DNA from: XYD12-FULL-36-8 sp964391015
GTDB lineage: Bacteria > Bacteroidota > Ignavibacteria > Ignavibacteriales > Ignavibacteriaceae
Direction of reading: 5' to 3'
NCBI GenBank assembly: GCA_964391015.1
Contig: CAYMKU010000012.1
Span: 1-64,000, forward strand
DNA length: 64,000 nt
In this document: positions 47,819 to 57,233 of the stretch, piece after piece
Position numbering within the stretch: position 1 is the stretch's first letter
How the letters are laid out: every line of letters starts with the position of its first letter
Program-made: the position numbers and the translations under genes
Notes under the pieces: model-generated
Told to the model about the DNA's origin: nothing
The model's input: the letters and a program-made list of their open reading frames with translations, nothing else
The model's database searches: none

Positions 47819-49279
47819 ATGTCATCACGCACAAAACGAGTTACAACCTTAGCAATTTCTAAGCTTTTAAATTTTGCAGTTCAATTCTTAACTCCAATAT
47901 TTTTAGTAAGAATTTTAAATCGAGAATTATACGGTCAATACAAAGAGTTCTTTGTTTATGCATCCTTGATCGCTGGTTTTATTTCCTTTTCAATCAAGTA
48001 CAATCTCCTTTATTTTATATCTAAGGATGCAAAGGGAATGAAAAATTATGTCAGCAACACAATCATTCTAGAATTTATAACATGTTTTGTCGGCGTAATT
48101 GTAGTTTTCTTCTTCCAGAACAAAATCATCGAAGCATCATCTTATAATTTTTTCCCACTGCTTATAGTTTATTTAATACTTATAACCAACTTTGACTTCC
48201 TCGAACCTTTATGGCTTAGCCAAAAAAAATCCAATTACGTTTTGTATTACTCCTTGACGTTTGCAACATTAAGAGTTGCATTTGTCGTTGTTGCGGCATA
48301 CTTAACCAGGGATGTTAAATCAATACTCTATGTGGCTTTATTCTTCGAATCACTAAGACTGTTATTTGGACTTTCTTACAGTATTTACAAAAAATTATTT
48401 GCTCTAAAATTAGAAGTTAATATTCTTAAGGAACAACTGGTATATATTGTACCTTTAGGACTGGCAGGCTTGTTGGTGAATTTCAACCAGGAAGTAAGCA
48501 AATTTGTTATTTCCACTGCACTTGGTCCAAGTGCTTTAGCACTGTATGCAATTGGCAGCCAGCGTGTTCCATTAATTGGAATTATTCAATCGTCAATAGT
48601 GGATGTAATATTTCCGGATATGGCAGAAAAAGTTAAGGATGAACCTATACAGGCATTGGATTTATGGAGGCGTGCAAACATTCTTTATCTTTTCCTTCTG
48701 GTGCCGCTCTTCTATTTGCAAATATATTACGCAGAAACAATCATTAAGGTGTTATTCACAAAAGATTATCTGGAGTCCGTTGTAATTTTTCAAATTTATC
48801 TAATATTCTTTTTACTCCAATGCTTTGAGATGGGTGTGCCCATAAGAGTAAAAAATAAGAATAAATCATTGTTGATTGGACATATTTTTTATACTGCGAT
48901 TCATATTGGTGTGCTTTACAGCTTTTATCATCTATTTGGATTTTTAGGACCCGCAATAGCGTTCATATTTATGGAGATAATTTTTACTTTTTACTTCGCA
49001 TCTTTAATTCTGAAATTTTATAGAATCAAAGTGAAAGATTTATTCTATTGGCGGAAAATTTTCACAATACTATCCAGCGGTTTGATTGCTGTACCGATAC
49101 TATTTGCCGGCGACCTATTAAAGCTAAATGCGGTTGTAACGGCAATTATATTCAGCACTATTTACATGATACTCTATTTTATCATCATCAGCAGATTTCA
49201 CTTTGAAGAGACTGACTTACTATTATCAAGAATTCTAAAAAGAGTTAAACCAGGAGCGATGTGGAAAAAAGAATCTTAA
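47819..49279 (+). CDS. Polysaccharide flippase, Wzx-like
   Basis: The 486-aa product is a MATE/MVF-type membrane protein with about 12-14 helices. Its N terminus has TLAISKLLNFAVQFLTPIFL and the conserved LNRELYGQYKEF. It flips undecaprenyl-linked repeat units across the inner membrane for polymerisation by the Wzy-like protein at 54524. Its last 19 nt overlap the next glycosyltransferase gene. Confidence 0.9.
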   Translation: MSSRTKRVTTLAISKLLNFAVQFLTPIFLVRILNRELYGQYKEFFVYASLIAGFISFSIKYNLLYFISKDAKGMKNYVSNTIILEFITCFVGVIVVFFFQNKIIEASSYNFFPLLIVYLILITNFDFLEPLWLSQKKSNYVLYYSLTFATLRVAFVVVAAYLTRDVKSILYVALFFESLRLLFGLSYSIYKKLFALKLEVNILKEQLVYIVPLGLAGLLVNFNQEVSKFVISTALGPSALALYAIGSQRVPLIGIIQSSIVDVIFPDMAEKVKDEPIQALDLWRRANILYLFLLVPLFYLQIYYAETIIKVLFTKDYLESVVIFQIYLIFFLLQCFEMGVPIRVKNKNKSLLIGHIFYTAIHIGVLYSFYHLFGFLGPAIAFIFMEIIFTFYFASLILKFYRIKVKDLFYWRKIFTILSSGLIAVPILFAGDLLKLNAVVTAIIFSTIYMILYFIIISRFHFEETDLLLSRILKRVKPGAMWKKES

Positions 49280-50454
49280 TAATGGGTTATTATTTTTATC
49301 CTGACGGCAGAATTGGAGCTAAAAGATTTAATCTTTTTTCACATTACTTTTCTAAAAAAACAAAAGTAATAGACATACTCACAATCAAAGAAGATTATAT
49401 AAAAGAAAAAGACAGAACAATCGTTCATTCAGGCAATATTTATAGAACCGGTTTCTATCCTAGACATGGTTACAACGGAAATGTTTTTCTAAAGATTTTT
49501 AACAAAATATTCATGAGAATTGCACCTATTGAGTATAACTCAGCTTGGATATTGCCTTTAGTTATTAAGGGATTCTCAATCATTAAAAAAGATAGGATTG
49601 ATACAATTATAGCTACCGGTCCCCCATTTTCTCCTTTTGTCGCTGCTTTTATCCTAAGCAAAATATTCAAAGCCGATTTAGTTATTGATTATCAAGATCC
49701 TTGGTTCTTTGATGAAGATAACGGCGGAAGAAAACTTAATATGTTCCTAGAAAAACGGATAATGAAAAGGGCAAGTAAAATTATTTTTAATACCGATAGG
49801 ACCAAAGAAGAATATTTAAAATTAAAGCTTGATTTCAATATTGCTGACAAATCTTATGTGATTAACAATCCATATTATCAAAAAGAAAATGCAGAACCGC
49901 TGTATCTCGAAAAAAATAAAAAGGTAATTATATATGCCGGAAATTTTTACGGCCGAAGACGACTAAAGTACATATTCAAACCGCTGCTTAAACTTTACCC
50001 TGATGGAAAGCTGAAGGATGAAATTGCTTTGCATGTATTTGGCCCCATCCATGAAGAAGATGCTCAACTAATAAAAGAATTAGATCTGAGTGACGTGGTA
50101 GTTGAACATGAGAGAATAGAGTACTCTAAACTTATTCGTTATATGAAAGGATCTGATATTCTTTATTTATCTCAGGGTGAAGATCATGGCTATTCAGTAC
50201 CTTATAAACTAATAGATTATATGACAATCAGCAGACCAGTGTTAGCAGTAACTTCAATCAACTCGTCTACTTATAACTTTATGCAAGGATTAGACTGCGG
50301 TTTAGCTGCGGATATAGACGATCCCGAATCCATTTACCTGGCATTAAAGGAATTATTAATGAATAATCGGGGGTTTTCATACAATGGAATTGAAAAGTAC
50401 TCGTACGAAAATTTAGGGGAACAGTTTTTAAATTTACTCACCAACACAAATTGA
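49261..50454 (+). CDS. Glycosyltransferase family 4-like
   Basis: The 397-aa product starts at a GTG that overlaps the flippase gene by 19 nt. It is a GT-B fold enzyme: N-terminal ILIMGYYFYPDGRIGAKRF, IIATGPPFSPFVAA, DYQDPWFFDED, and a C-terminal half with VIIYAGNFYGRR and YSVPYKLIDYM. The usual E-x7-E motif is modified here to GEDHGYSVPYKLIDY. It adds one sugar to the lipid-linked repeat unit in the cytoplasm; donor and acceptor are unknown. Confidence 0.88.
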   Translation: MEKRILIMGYYFYPDGRIGAKRFNLFSHYFSKKTKVIDILTIKEDYIKEKDRTIVHSGNIYRTGFYPRHGYNGNVFLKIFNKIFMRIAPIEYNSAWILPLVIKGFSIIKKDRIDTIIATGPPFSPFVAAFILSKIFKADLVIDYQDPWFFDEDNGGRKLNMFLEKRIMKRASKIIFNTDRTKEEYLKLKLDFNIADKSYVINNPYYQKENAEPLYLEKNKKVIIYAGNFYGRRRLKYIFKPLLKLYPDGKLKDEIALHVFGPIHEEDAQLIKELDLSDVVVEHERIEYSKLIRYMKGSDILYLSQGEDHGYSVPYKLIDYMTISRPVLAVTSINSSTYNFMQGLDCGLAADIDDPESIYLALKELLMNNRGFSYNGIEKYSYENLGEQFLNLLTNTN

Positions 50455-50481
50455 CAATTAAAATAGACTTCTTGCACCTTT

Positions 50482-51342
50482 ATGTTTAGTTCGAATAAAA
50501 TCACAAAAGTAAAACCAAATGAGATTCAAAAGGTAATTGAAGATTACAATCTTCACATCTGCAAAAATATTTGGCATTACAGCTTCAATGATGAGTTTCA
50601 GAAAAATAGTTTTTCATTTGGAAAAAGAAAAAATGGTGAGGTTGTACTTTATTCAAAAGCATACAATGTTTTTGCTCCCTTATTAATTTATACCAATTCC
50701 GATGAGATTATATATATACAAAAGGATAATGCAGCACAGGGTGCGTTTGACCATAAAAATGAAACCTCACGAAATGTATTTTGGTTTTTACGCACAACAA
50801 CTTTCAATGATTTTTTAGAAAGACGCTCAAAAAGTTCTTCGCAGCCGAAACAGCATTTCCCAACCTTAGAAACGTTTGAGAAGACCAAGAAAAAAATTAA
50901 TGGGTGTGTTGTATTTGAAGAATTTAGTGAAGAGTTTTTTACACAACATTATGATAAACTTAGAAATCCAGATTATCTAACCGGGAAAGAAGTGGTGGAA
51001 AACTTTAAGAGGAACAATCCGGATATTAATTTGAAATGGCTTAGCACGGCGGCATTATATCATGATGATTCGGTAGCAGCAATTGCTGCATTAGTTGATG
51101 ATGGGAAGTCATTAAACTTAGAAAATATTGCGGCAAAAAGAAGTTCAACAGGTTTTGGGATTTATCTTTGTACTGAAATTGTAAAATATTGCTGCGAAAA
51201 AAACCATAAATCTTTTGATACAGGAGTTACCGGAATTTACGGTAATTATAAGCAAAGAATTTTCTTGGACAGCAGTGAAGTTTATAAGCGACAGAAAAGA
51301 TTTTCAAGATATGTTCAAATTTTGAAGAGCCCATTCATGTAA
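50482..51342 (+). CDS. GNAT-like acyltransferase, first of two tandem paralogues
   Basis: The 286-aa product resembles acyltransferases of the GNAT/FemAB (BioF2-like) kind, by its C-terminal half: AAIAALVDDGKSLNLENIAA, GFGIYLCTEIVKYCCEKN, then SFDTGVTGIYGNYKQRIFLD. This is the helix-strand pattern that ends with a YK-x-R segment. The N-terminal half (HICKNIWHYSFNDEF) is not familiar. It is likely to N-acylate an amino sugar of the glycan. The next gene at 51445 is a clear paralogue, so it arose by tandem duplication. Confidence 0.6.
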   Translation: MFSSNKITKVKPNEIQKVIEDYNLHICKNIWHYSFNDEFQKNSFSFGKRKNGEVVLYSKAYNVFAPLLIYTNSDEIIYIQKDNAAQGAFDHKNETSRNVFWFLRTTTFNDFLERRSKSSSQPKQHFPTLETFEKTKKKINGCVVFEEFSEEFFTQHYDKLRNPDYLTGKEVVENFKRNNPDINLKWLSTAALYHDDSVAAIAALVDDGKSLNLENIAAKRSSTGFGIYLCTEIVKYCCEKNHKSFDTGVTGIYGNYKQRIFLDSSEVYKRQKRFSRYVQILKSPFM

Positions 51343-51444
51343 TAATACAAATTTCTGCCAACCACATATATTAAAAAATATTAGGGTTGATAAATGAGCA
51401 AATAAATGATGAATAAAAAATAATCTGCTTATCATAATAATCTA

Positions 51445-52347
51445 ATGTTAATTTTAAATAAACTTATAAATATTCAAGCATCTGAAAAAGACAAGGTTAT
51501 TCAAGATTATAATCTTCATATTTATAAAAATATTTGGCACTACAGCTTCAATGATAATTTTCGTCGAAACAATTTTCAACTAGAGAAAAATTCGAACGGG
51601 CAGGTAATATTGTTTTCAAAAGCATATCATATTTTTGCTCCAACGTTAATTTATACAAACCACAATAAAGAAGTTCTGCTTAAAAAAAATAATGCCCTTA
51701 GCTGCGAATTTAATCCCACAAATAAAAATTACCGTCATGTTTTTTGGTTTTTAAAAACAACAAATTTCAATGATTTTTTAACGAGGCGTTCAAAAACATC
51801 ATCACGTCCTCAAAAAAATTTCCCTTCGCTTCAAACCTACGACAAGTATAAAAAGGAAATAAACGGACACACGGAAATCAAAGAGTTTAACAAAGAATTT
51901 TTTACTAAAAATTATAATAATTTGAAGCATCCGGAATTCCTTTCTGGGGAACTAGTCTTAGATAATTTCGTGAAGAACAATCCGGATATAGATTTTAAAT
52001 GGCTTTATACGACAGCGTTATTTCATAATGATTCGGTTGTTACAATTGGGATAATAGTAGATGATGGCAGATCTATAAATTTGGAAACAATAGCATCGAA
52101 AAGGGATCCTATAAGCTATGGTGTCATTTTATGTGCAGACATTGTAAAATACTGCTGCGGAAAAAATTATGGTTCTTTTGATGCCGGGGTTACAGGAATT
52201 TATGGCAATTATAAGCAGAGGATATTCTTGGATAGCTGGGAGATATTTGTAGAACCTGAAAAATTTTCGAGGTATTTCAGAGTTTGGGAGAGATCCTTTT
52301 GGAGAAAAGTAAAAAAGAAATTAGTCGGAAATGGAAAAAGTAAATAA
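51445..52347 (+). CDS. GNAT-like acyltransferase, second tandem paralogue
   Basis: The 300-aa product aligns with the 286-aa product upstream over its whole length, with blocks such as YNLHIYKNIWHYSFND and AGVTGIYGNYKQRIFLDS nearly identical. The acetyltransferase-like half is intact. It differs mainly in the middle, so it may act on a different acyl donor or sugar. The 17-nt overlap with the following deacetylase gene ties it into the operon. Confidence 0.6.
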   Translation: MLILNKLINIQASEKDKVIQDYNLHIYKNIWHYSFNDNFRRNNFQLEKNSNGQVILFSKAYHIFAPTLIYTNHNKEVLLKKNNALSCEFNPTNKNYRHVFWFLKTTNFNDFLTRRSKTSSRPQKNFPSLQTYDKYKKEINGHTEIKEFNKEFFTKNYNNLKHPEFLSGELVLDNFVKNNPDIDFKWLYTTALFHNDSVVTIGIIVDDGRSINLETIASKRDPISYGVILCADIVKYCCGKNYGSFDAGVTGIYGNYKQRIFLDSWEIFVEPEKFSRYFRVWERSFWRKVKKKLVGNGKSK

Positions 52348-53308
52348 ACCACCTGTTTTTGTAGTAACGGTAGATACTGAATCCGATGATGCTTGGACAA
52401 AGCCGGAAACATTAAAACTTGATAATCTGAAATCCATTCCCCGTTTTCAGGAGCTTTGTGAGAAATATGAAATTATTCCAACATACTTAATAACATATGA
52501 ATGTGCAGTCAGAGATGAAGCAATAAGAATATTAAAACCGATTTTAGACAGAGGTAAATGCGAAATTGGACATCATTTACATGTGTGGTCTACACCTCCC
52601 TTTCAAAAGGAAGATGGACGCGGCGTTGATTTGGACTGGATACATGCCTATCAATCAGAGTTACCGGATGAATTATTTTGTGAAAAAGCCGAAACACTTA
52701 GAGCAGCCATTCAAAAAAATTATGGTATCTCACCTACTTCGCATAGAGCAGGCAGATGGGGAGTTGATAAAAGAACTTTAAATTGGCTGATGGATAATGA
52801 TTTTTTGGTTGACACTTCTGTACTTCCACTCACCGATTTCAGTAAAATGCTTGGCAGGCGCAAAACCGGACCCAGTTTCTTCTTTGAATCATTTGATGTA
52901 AAAAAAGTTAAGAACAATGGGAAAGAGCTAACTGAAGTTCCGGTTACTGTGAATAGCTCACCGGTATTATTGATTCTATTAATGAAGCTTGCTGCAAGAA
53001 CAAATCTAATCTCCACAAGAAACGCTTATAAAGTAATTCGTAAATTTAGCGGCGGGACAAAATTAACACCAAGCTTGGACTTTAAGATTGAACGATATTT
53101 AACTACAATTAAGAATGAAGTTAGAAAAATGAGAAGCGTGATTAATTTTTCTTTGCATTCAACAGAGGTTTCCTTGGGCCATAGTCCAATTGCTAGCACA
53201 AAGGATGGGTTTGAATATTTTTGGAATGCGTTGGAAAACTCTTTTAAACTCATTAATGAATTGAAAGTTAAATCAATAAAGTTATCCGCATCTATCAAAA
53301 ATTTTTAG
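52331..53308 (+). CDS. NodB-like polysaccharide deacetylase family
   Basis: The 325-aa product has the deacetylase fold with the metal motif VFVVTVDTESDDAW near residue 15, GHHLHVWS and a HRAGRWGVD motif. It lacks a signal peptide, so it acts in the cytoplasm, perhaps on a lipid- or nucleotide-linked sugar during assembly. Linked with the two GNAT-like genes it suggests an amino sugar that is deacetylated and then re-acylated with another group. That pathway is inference. Confidence 0.8.
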   Translation: MEKVNKPPVFVVTVDTESDDAWTKPETLKLDNLKSIPRFQELCEKYEIIPTYLITYECAVRDEAIRILKPILDRGKCEIGHHLHVWSTPPFQKEDGRGVDLDWIHAYQSELPDELFCEKAETLRAAIQKNYGISPTSHRAGRWGVDKRTLNWLMDNDFLVDTSVLPLTDFSKMLGRRKTGPSFFFESFDVKKVKNNGKELTEVPVTVNSSPVLLILLMKLAARTNLISTRNAYKVIRKFSGGTKLTPSLDFKIERYLTTIKNEVRKMRSVINFSLHSTEVSLGHSPIASTKDGFEYFWNALENSFKLINELKVKSIKLSASIKNF

Positions 53309-53368
53309 ACAATTTTAAGCTATCTATTTGTCAAATAGTTTTTATATTATCAATATTATAAATCATAA

Positions 53369-54517
53369 ATGAAGTTACTGCCCACTAATGGAAAAATAAA
53401 ATTACTCTATCAAAGTTCTGAAATCATCAATCTCCTAAGAGATGCGAAAGTCCCTGTTGGTGGAGCTGCCGTTGAATGGAATACTTGGCTAAATGCGTTT
53501 TCAGATATAGGCTGTAATGTAGGTTTGTTAGTTCCGAAGCAAAACTACTCCGACTTAACTACAGAACTTAAATTTGAGTTAATACAGGGCTTAGATTTAG
53601 AAAAAGGATTACCTATTCTAAAACCTTTTATCAATCATTTGCCCCAACTATATAAAGCCATAAAAAAATACAATCCGGACTTTATTTTGCAGGGGTGTGC
53701 TACACGTTTTACAGGTTATTTAGCGTATATTTCAAAATTGCTTGGCAAACCATTTATTCACCGAATTGGCAGTGATATGGATGCAGATGGAAGAATTAAG
53801 AAGACATTATCACCAGTTTATCAAGTCATATATTACTGGGGAATCAGAAATGCAAACCATATCTCATGTCAAAATAAATATCAATATGATATTTTAAAGA
53901 AAAAGTATCCACAAAAAAGTATATCAATTTTACATAATCCCTACTTTTTTAAAAATAGGGAAATAAAAAAAAGAGGAAATAGGAATTATGTAGCATGGGT
54001 TGGGAACTTTCGATTTGAAAAGAATTTACCGGCATTAGCATATGTAGCTGAAAAATTTCCAGACACAAAATTTAAAATTGCCGGTACTAGATTTCATACA
54101 ACAGATAATGATACAGAAAAAGGGCTGGGCATGCTAGACAAAATGAAAAACGTAAAATTTTTAGGACATATTGATAACTCTGAAATACCCGATTTTTTAA
54201 GTAATGCTATTTTGCTATTGAATACATCCAGATTGGAAGGTTTTTCTAATACTTTTCTCGAAGCCTGGGCTGTGGGGACTCCTGTAATTAGCACGAATAA
54301 TGTTAATCCCGATAGAATAATTTCCGATCATAATATTGGATTAATCGCTGAAACTTATGATGAATTACCAGACAAAATTAATAAACTACTCCTTTATTCT
54401 AATGAACAATTTGGAATACTTAGTAAAAATTGTGTGGAATATGTCAAAGAGAAACACGATCCAATTAAGCTTGCAAAGTTATTTTTAGATGAAATACTTA
54501 GAACAAGAAAAAATTAA
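53369..54517 (+). CDS. Glycosyltransferase family 4
   Basis: The 382-aa product has a GT-B fold, with VAWVGNFRFEKNLPALAYVA, LGHIDNSEIPDFL and the E-x7-E motif in LEGFSNTFLEAWAVGTPVIS. The N-terminal domain contains VPVGGAAVEWNTW. It is a retaining GT4 enzyme for one linkage of the repeat unit; the sugar is unknown. The Wzy-like gene starts 6 nt downstream. Confidence 0.9.
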   Translation: MKLLPTNGKIKLLYQSSEIINLLRDAKVPVGGAAVEWNTWLNAFSDIGCNVGLLVPKQNYSDLTTELKFELIQGLDLEKGLPILKPFINHLPQLYKAIKKYNPDFILQGCATRFTGYLAYISKLLGKPFIHRIGSDMDADGRIKKTLSPVYQVIYYWGIRNANHISCQNKYQYDILKKKYPQKSISILHNPYFFKNREIKKRGNRNYVAWVGNFRFEKNLPALAYVAEKFPDTKFKIAGTRFHTTDNDTEKGLGMLDKMKNVKFLGHIDNSEIPDFLSNAILLLNTSRLEGFSNTFLEAWAVGTPVISTNNVNPDRIISDHNIGLIAETYDELPDKINKLLLYSNEQFGILSKNCVEYVKEKHDPIKLAKLFLDEILRTRKN

Positions 54518-54523
54518 TTTATA

Positions 54524-55960
54524 ATGGGAATATTTTTATATATAGCTGCATTTGTGATGTTGGGTGGGATATTATTTATTATAGTTGAAAAACCATACTA
54601 TCTGACTGCAATTTTAATTTTTATGATGATTTATGTAGTAAACATACCTTTACCAGGTCCATTAGACGCAAGAGGATTATTATTATTGCTGCTAATCATC
54701 AGGTTACTTTTTTTCGATAGAGAAAATTTTGCATTTATTACAAATGGTCTTTTTAGGCAACCTCTATTTCATTTAATACTTGTGTTTTTACTATTAACAT
54801 TCATAATTACTTTTTCTAATGAAGAGAGTTTGATAAAAACATTGAAAGATCCTCTTTTAAGTCTAATAAGTTTACTGTTTGGTTTTCTCCTACTCAGTAA
54901 TAAAAATGGAAGAAATGCCTTTATGGTTGGGTTGATGACAGCAGGAATTGTAAGTGCCTTTGATCTTATATTACACTACTCCATCGGGGGATTTATGTCA
55001 GAACGTTTAATAATAAAAGAAGAGTTAGCAATAATTCGACCCTTGGATTATTTCATTACAAGAGATGCTCAGTGGGGAGTAAATCATAACTTCCCCGGTT
55101 TTATATGCGGTACGGCATTTATTTTCGTTTACATACATTTTTATAGAAAAATATGGAAGAAAACTATCGCTCTTCCATTATTTCTTGTATTAGGAGCAGG
55201 TGTATTTTTATCAACATCACGAAGTACAATCCTATCTGTAATAGTAGCCCTAATTTTTATCAGCTTTTCATATCAACATATAAAGTTCAACGTACGAAAG
55301 GTTGTACTCACAGGTATAACTATACTTTTGTTGTACATATCCTTTTATTTTGTTTATAACTTATTTATAAAACCTGGTGCAACAGACAAAGATTTAGTTA
55401 ATGTTATTTATTACCGTTTGTACGAAGAACCATTTCAAATTATAGGTGTCGGTACCCAAAAATATGATATATACAGCGGAGAACGAAGGGAAACAAGTGC
55501 TACTTTCAGAATGGGAAAAGCCACTACGGACCTCAAAAGATTTTTTTCCAAAGATTTAATCACTCAATTATTTGGTTACGGTAGTGGAGGGTATAAGCAC
55601 TTTGGCCAAAGAATTTTTCAAGATGAGGATAATTCTTACGTTTTAGATCCGCATAACGGATATGTAATGTTGTTGGTTGAAAGTGGACTAGTAGGTTTTT
55701 TTATTTTCCTGGTTTTTTCTATTAGCTTAATTGTAAGATCAATAAGGGTTAATATTAGAAACCCGCTGGATATGCCAATCTTTTATTTTTTTGTAATGCT
55801 AATGATCTATGTAATTGGTCAAAATGGAGAACTTACCCAAACATTTTCATTTTTGTTGATTGGCGGCATGATAGCTAATTTTACCAACATTTATTCAGAA
55901 ACAGAAGAAACTAGTGAATATGAACTCCAAGAAGAAACCGAAATGATCGAAAGCAAATAA
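54524..55960 (+). CDS. O-antigen polymerase/ligase-like (Wzy/WaaL) protein
   Basis: The 478-aa product has about 11 membrane helices and a large periplasmic loop (about residues 285-370) with RMGKATTDLKRF. The end of that loop carries DPHNGYVMLLVESGLVGFF, the H-N-x-Y pattern of the O-antigen ligase/polymerase superfamily. Position between Wzx and glycosyltransferase genes suggests that it polymerises repeat units (Wzy) rather than ligating them to lipid A. The distinction cannot be made from sequence alone. Confidence 0.85.
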   Translation: MGIFLYIAAFVMLGGILFIIVEKPYYLTAILIFMMIYVVNIPLPGPLDARGLLLLLLIIRLLFFDRENFAFITNGLFRQPLFHLILVFLLLTFIITFSNEESLIKTLKDPLLSLISLLFGFLLLSNKNGRNAFMVGLMTAGIVSAFDLILHYSIGGFMSERLIIKEELAIIRPLDYFITRDAQWGVNHNFPGFICGTAFIFVYIHFYRKIWKKTIALPLFLVLGAGVFLSTSRSTILSVIVALIFISFSYQHIKFNVRKVVLTGITILLLYISFYFVYNLFIKPGATDKDLVNVIYYRLYEEPFQIIGVGTQKYDIYSGERRETSATFRMGKATTDLKRFFSKDLITQLFGYGSGGYKHFGQRIFQDEDNSYVLDPHNGYVMLLVESGLVGFFIFLVFSISLIVRSIRVNIRNPLDMPIFYFFVMLMIYVIGQNGELTQTFSFLLIGGMIANFTNIYSETEETSEYELQEETEMIESK

Positions 55961-55994
55961 ATTAGTCCACTTGTCTTAAACGGTCACTAATCTT

Positions 55995-57233
55995 ATGTCG
56001 AAAACGAATCTCATTTGGTTAACGCCTGAATTTCCAAATAATAATTCCAACGTTAAGGGTATATATATCTTTAGAACCGTCAAAGAATTAGCCAAGCATT
56101 ATAAAGTTTATGTTATTTGCTTATACCCCGCTTTTCCTCCTCTCTTAGAAATGATAAAATATTGGCGTGACTGGAAAAACATTTGGAACGAATGGAAAAA
56201 AAATTATTCATTAGACACTGATAAGTTAGGTGAACTTAGTCACGAACAAATTATTTATTTAAGATACTATCGACTCCCTAGAGGTACATTTCATCATATA
56301 GAGGGGTGGTTCGCTTATATCCAAGCAAAAAAATATTTGTCTAAAATTATTAATGAAAACTCAATCATTCATGCTAATTGGATCTTTCCGGCTGGCACAA
56401 TGGCAAGTATCATCTCAAAAAAATATAAGTTGCCATTCCTTATTTCTCTTTTAGGCAGTGATGTTAATAGATTAATCGAAGGAAGCAGATTTTGGAAAGC
56501 GGCAAAACGGTTATTGGAAAGAGCTGACAAAATTACTGCCGTTACAGATGATTTATTTAAAAAGTGTAAGCAAAAACATATTGAAATTGATAAATCCAAA
56601 ATGGAGCTAATTGATAATATATATGAAACCGATAGATTTATTATTAAAAATAGAAAGCAAAGTAGAGAATTATTAGGAATAAGTAATTATATAAAAATGA
56701 TTTTTTATGCAGGAGGATTAATACCACTTAAAAATGTTGATATTTTAATTGAAGCATATTTCAAAGTTTTAAATATTTACGATAACGTGAATTTATATAT
56801 CGCTGGCGAAGGAAGTGAAAAAGGAAATCTGAAAAGATTAACTGAAATGAGGGGAATTTCTAAAAAAGTAATTTTCCTCGGCTCCCTAACTCCTGATCAA
56901 ATGATAAATTACCTGAACTCCTCCGACATCCTATGCTTACAAAGTAAAAGTGAGGGTTTACCAAATGTAATTGTAGAATCTTTCTTATGCGGTACACCTG
57001 TCGTTGCATCTGCTGTTGGAGGAATCCCATCAATTGTAAAAGAAGGTCAAAATGGGTTTCTGGTAGTACCTAACTCTGTGGAAGATCTTAGTGAAAAAAT
57101 AATTATCAGCTTAAACCATCCCTGGGACAGAATATTGATAAGAGAAAGTGTCTCCCATTTATTCCCAGCAAAAGTAATTCAAAAGTATCATAATATTTAT
57201 AAAAGTTTAGAAAACAATTTGAGAACAGTATAA
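55995..57233 (+). CDS. Glycosyltransferase family 4
   Basis: The 412-aa product has the GT4 pattern: FYAGGLIPLKNVDILIEAYF, IAGEGSEKGNLKRL, VIFLGSLTPDQMI and the E-x7-E motif in SEGLPNVIVESFLCGTPVVA. The N-terminal domain has WIFPAGTMASIISKK and SLLGSDVNR. It transfers a sugar from a nucleotide donor to the growing repeat unit. Its stop codon shares one base with the next start (TAATG). Confidence 0.92.
   Translation: MSKTNLIWLTPEFPNNNSNVKGIYIFRTVKELAKHYKVYVICLYPAFPPLLEMIKYWRDWKNIWNEWKKNYSLDTDKLGELSHEQIIYLRYYRLPRGTFHHIEGWFAYIQAKKYLSKIINENSIIHANWIFPAGTMASIISKKYKLPFLISLLGSDVNRLIEGSRFWKAAKRLLERADKITAVTDDLFKKCKQKHIEIDKSKMELIDNIYETDRFIIKNRKQSRELLGISNYIKMIFYAGGLIPLKNVDILIEAYFKVLNIYDNVNLYIAGEGSEKGNLKRLTEMRGISKKVIFLGSLTPDQMINYLNSSDILCLQSKSEGLPNVIVESFLCGTPVVASAVGGIPSIVKEGQNGFLVVPNSVEDLSEKIIISLNHPWDRILIRESVSHLFPAKVIQKYHNIYKSLENNLRTV

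Noticed and set aside
52720..53016. 98-aa minus-strand frame opposite the deacetylase gene
   Set aside because: It is a shadow of the plus-strand gene, with no ribosome site or family pattern.
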